Shown here piece by piece: positions 35,274-36,922 of a DNA stretch of 36,922 nt (position 1 is its first letter; each line of letters begins with the position of its first letter). The translations under genes and the position numbers were made by a program. The stretch covers positions 1-36,922 of the forward strand of contig QBMN01000022.1 of assembly GCA_003241845.1 (NCBI GenBank), read 5' to 3'. The notes below the pieces were generated by a model, which was given only the letters and a program-made list of their open reading frames with translations, ran no database searches and was not told where the DNA came from. Source of the stretch: Shackletoniella antarctica. GTDB taxonomy: Bacteria > Cyanobacteriota > Cyanobacteriia > Phormidesmidales > Phormidesmidaceae.

Positions 35274-35301
35274 GAGTTTTCGCCATTGAGTTTTCGCCAT
35301 T
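35274..35301. repeat. 14-nt tandem repeat
   Basis: GAGTTTTCGCCATT at 35274-35287 and 35288-35301, just past the DUF29 stop on the minus strand. Confidence 0.85.
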
Positions 35302-35318
35302 GACGGTTAACCGATGTC

Positions 35319-35801
35319 CTAATCAAACTGGCCATCGCTACAATCCGGTAGCCAGTCTAGGTTGACCACATCTGCTTGAGTAAAGGGGCATTGCTTAGGA
35401 AATGTGTCCATCGGCAAGCCAGTTTCAATGGCTGCTTGTTTACGGGCTTTTTGATAGGCCTTGGGGACGTTTCCCCGCAGATATGCCTTGAGGCTGGGGC
35501 TGGCGTCTAAATCATCCTCAATCCGAAGTCGATGCTCAACTATGGTGCTAAGCCAGCTTTGGGAGCGCTTGTCAGCCTGATATTTGTACTTGAGTAGGTG
35601 CAGCAGTAGCACCCGCAGGTTGCTGAACACCGCTCGCTTTTGGCTGCCGCTCATATCCTCAATTTCTTCGATTAGATGCGCCAAATCTAAAGCCGAAAAC
35701 CGACCATCCTTGAGCAACAAGGCCGTTGCTTCTGCCCATAGGCAAAAGTCTTGCTCATACAGCTCAGCCAGCCCATCAGGTACGGTTGGTGAGGATGTCA
35801 T
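35319..35801 (-). CDS. DUF29 family protein
   Basis: 160 residues from ATG 35801, with GAGGAAG upstream on the minus strand; the frame opens at 35864 but the added part is not conserved. Signature LYEQDFCLWAEATALLLKDGRFSALDLAHLIEEIEDMSGSQKRAVFSNLRVLLLHLLKYKYQ split over the core, then SWLSTIVEHRLRIEDDLDASPSLKAYL. DUF29 is highly expanded in cyanobacteria; role unknown, soluble and helical. Confidence 0.88.
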   Translation of the reverse strand: MTSSPTVPDGLAELYEQDFCLWAEATALLLKDGRFSALDLAHLIEEIEDMSGSQKRAVFSNLRVLLLHLLKYKYQADKRSQSWLSTIVEHRLRIEDDLDASPSLKAYLRGNVPKAYQKARKQAAIETGLPMDTFPKQCPFTQADVVNLDWLPDCSDGQFD

Positions 35802-35880
35802 GCTGATCGTGCCTTCCTCAGCGGGTAAAACTATCCCCAGTTTAACCCTGGGTTCTCTCCCCAAGCTACTCCCCCCAAAT

Positions 35881-36630
35881 CTACTCTGGCGATTCTCCCG
35901 ATTCGCTGGTTTCGGCGGCAGCCACTGGCTCGACGATGGCTTCGGCCTCGGCTTCAGCCGCTTTTTTGCGGTCTTCGCGCTTTTTGCGATCGGCGGCCAC
36001 CATGTCTTTCATGACTTCCTGGGCCTGGGCAAATTTCTCGAGGTTGCTGCGGTAGAGTTCTACATCTTTTGGCAGCTTATCGGTAGACATGTTGAGCTTT
36101 TCGCCCAGGGTATTGAAGAGGGCTTCGACGGTCTCTTTGTCTTTGAGGTCGTCACCCGTGGCCACGGCTTCTACCAGGGTGTAGAGGCCGATGCCAAAGG
36201 GGCGGCTGTACTTAAATTTTTCTTTGCCAGCCACCGAGGCCAGGGTGCCGCGCAGGCCGTCGCCGCCGTCGCCCAGGTTTTCAAACAGGCCTTTGAGATC
36301 GCCTAAAGACATACCGTTGACGGAGGCTTTGATCGCTTCGGCATCGCCACGATAGTGCTCTGGGGTGCTGTTGATCGAGCGGCACAGGCCGTTGAAGATG
36401 GAGTCTTTATCTCTCTCAGGCTCGTAACCGACCATGAAGCGATCAAAGGTGGTGACGATGCCCAGGGCGTAGATGGGGTCGTAGGCAAAGTCGACGTTGA
36501 CCGACAACAGGTGCATTTCGACCATGAGTTCATCTACCACCCGTCGGTAGATGGAGTTGATGGGGCGAGTGTGGTGGGCGTAAAAGTCGCGCTTGGCGTC
36601 AGATACGGTGCGTACGGGTGCGTTGTTCAC
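35881..36630 (-). CDS. thf1: Photosystem II biogenesis protein Thf1/Psb29
   Basis: 249 residues from GTG 36630. Thf1 (Psb29) helps photosystem II assembly and repair by stabilising FtsH proteases in the thylakoid. Signature VSDAKRDFYAHHTRPINSIYRRVVDELMVEMHLLSVNVDFAYDPIYALGIVTTFDRFM (given here in part) and YSRPFGIGLYTLVEAVA. The C-terminal end is a charged helix (AQAQEVMKDMVAADRKKREDRKK) and an Ala/Glu-rich tail, normal for the family. The GTG is chosen since it starts MNN.VRTVSDAKR as in relatives. Confidence 0.96.
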   Translation of the reverse strand: MNNAPVRTVSDAKRDFYAHHTRPINSIYRRVVDELMVEMHLLSVNVDFAYDPIYALGIVTTFDRFMVGYEPERDKDSIFNGLCRSINSTPEHYRGDAEAIKASVNGMSLGDLKGLFENLGDGGDGLRGTLASVAGKEKFKYSRPFGIGLYTLVEAVATGDDLKDKETVEALFNTLGEKLNMSTDKLPKDVELYRSNLEKFAQAQEVMKDMVAADRKKREDRKKAAEAEAEAIVEPVAAAETSESGESPE

Positions 36631-36712
36631 AGCCTAGGGTTCAAAATATTACAGTTCTTACATTGTCTCGCGTGACTGTGCCTTTGCCAACCTACTAGTC
36701 CAAAGCTGGGGA

Positions 36713-36913
36713 TCAGCGACGGTGGAGTTTTTTCACCACCTTAGCAGCGGTGCGCTGAAGCCACAGGCGGGCCAGGCGGGGCTTGGTGAGGTGGGGGATG
36801 TCGGCGGGATGCTTGGCCTGGTGGTCAAAGAAGTGGTTAATCTCAGCCAAGATCTCCTCCAAACGAGGGATCAGGGCAGCGGCGCGGTAGGGGGCCAGAT
36901 CGGCGGCGGTCAT
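36713..36913 (-). CDS. Hypothetical small protein near the window edge
   Basis: 66 residues from ATG 36913, basic C-terminus (RLARLWLQRTAAKVVKKLHRR), no family recognised. The ATG is nine bases from the window end, so this could be the end of a longer gene. Helical and soluble-looking. Confidence 0.45.
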   Translation of the reverse strand: MTAADLAPYRAAALIPRLEEILAEINHFFDHQAKHPADIPHLTKPRLARLWLQRTAAKVVKKLHRR

Positions 36914-36922
36914 GGCTAGGGG

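Overview
The window is chromosomal DNA from a cyanobacterium, probably a GC-rich filamentous type of the Leptolyngbya/Nodosilinea kind (the genus is inferred). The evidence is the petC-petA pair for the cytochrome b6f complex, thf1/psb29, a cyanobacterial-type fur, several families known mainly from cyanobacteria (DUF3082, DUF3067, DUF3531, Sll0314/Alr1548 TPR), many HIP1-like GCGATCGC octamers, and abundant short palindromic repeats between genes.

Layout. 1-895 is an AT-rich accessory stretch with a broken DUF262-type fragment, a MITE-like element and no intact gene. 896-5007 holds a small conserved protein, selO, a DUF3082 membrane protein and an FeS-type photolyase/cryptochrome. 5008-8307 holds a repeat-rich gap, a conserved 151-aa protein convergent with fur, then rsmE and comB. 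8539-9861 is an ISAzo13-type insertion sequence whose transposase needs a -1 frameshift. Its end abuts a five-unit tandem array (9862-10411) that runs up to an XPB-like helicase gene. 12319-17868 holds a secreted hypothetical protein, gpmI-secG, an ABC-F ATPase and a small conserved protein. 18161-19438 has two Uma2 genes, the first with a frameshifted N-terminus. 19496-24355 holds hisIE, a translationally coupled ABC ATPase-rsmG pair, a TPR protein, DUF3531 and prs. 24418-29059 holds a possible micro-ORF, DUF3067, petC-petA and typA. 29353-33131 holds a DUF58 protein, gatB and ubiA. 33647-36913 holds a Cys-rich small protein, panE, DUF29, thf1 and a 66-aa ORF cut close by the window edge.

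Most genes are housekeeping or photosynthetic and sit in short transcription units. The clearest multi-gene units are petC-petA, gpmI-secG, ABC ATPase-rsmG (ATGA overlap) and perhaps ubiA-gatB. Several terminators are readable (17393, 27078, 29103, 30521, 13035, 5814).

I found no convincing new multi-gene system. The most interesting signals are in repeats and mobile DNA: the tandem double-hairpin array abutting the IS end, a family of paired 15-nt palindromes seen at three loci (one inside a coding region), a chain of four hairpins after selO, a 34-nt perfect palindrome that contains a stop codon, and an A8 slippery site in the transposase.
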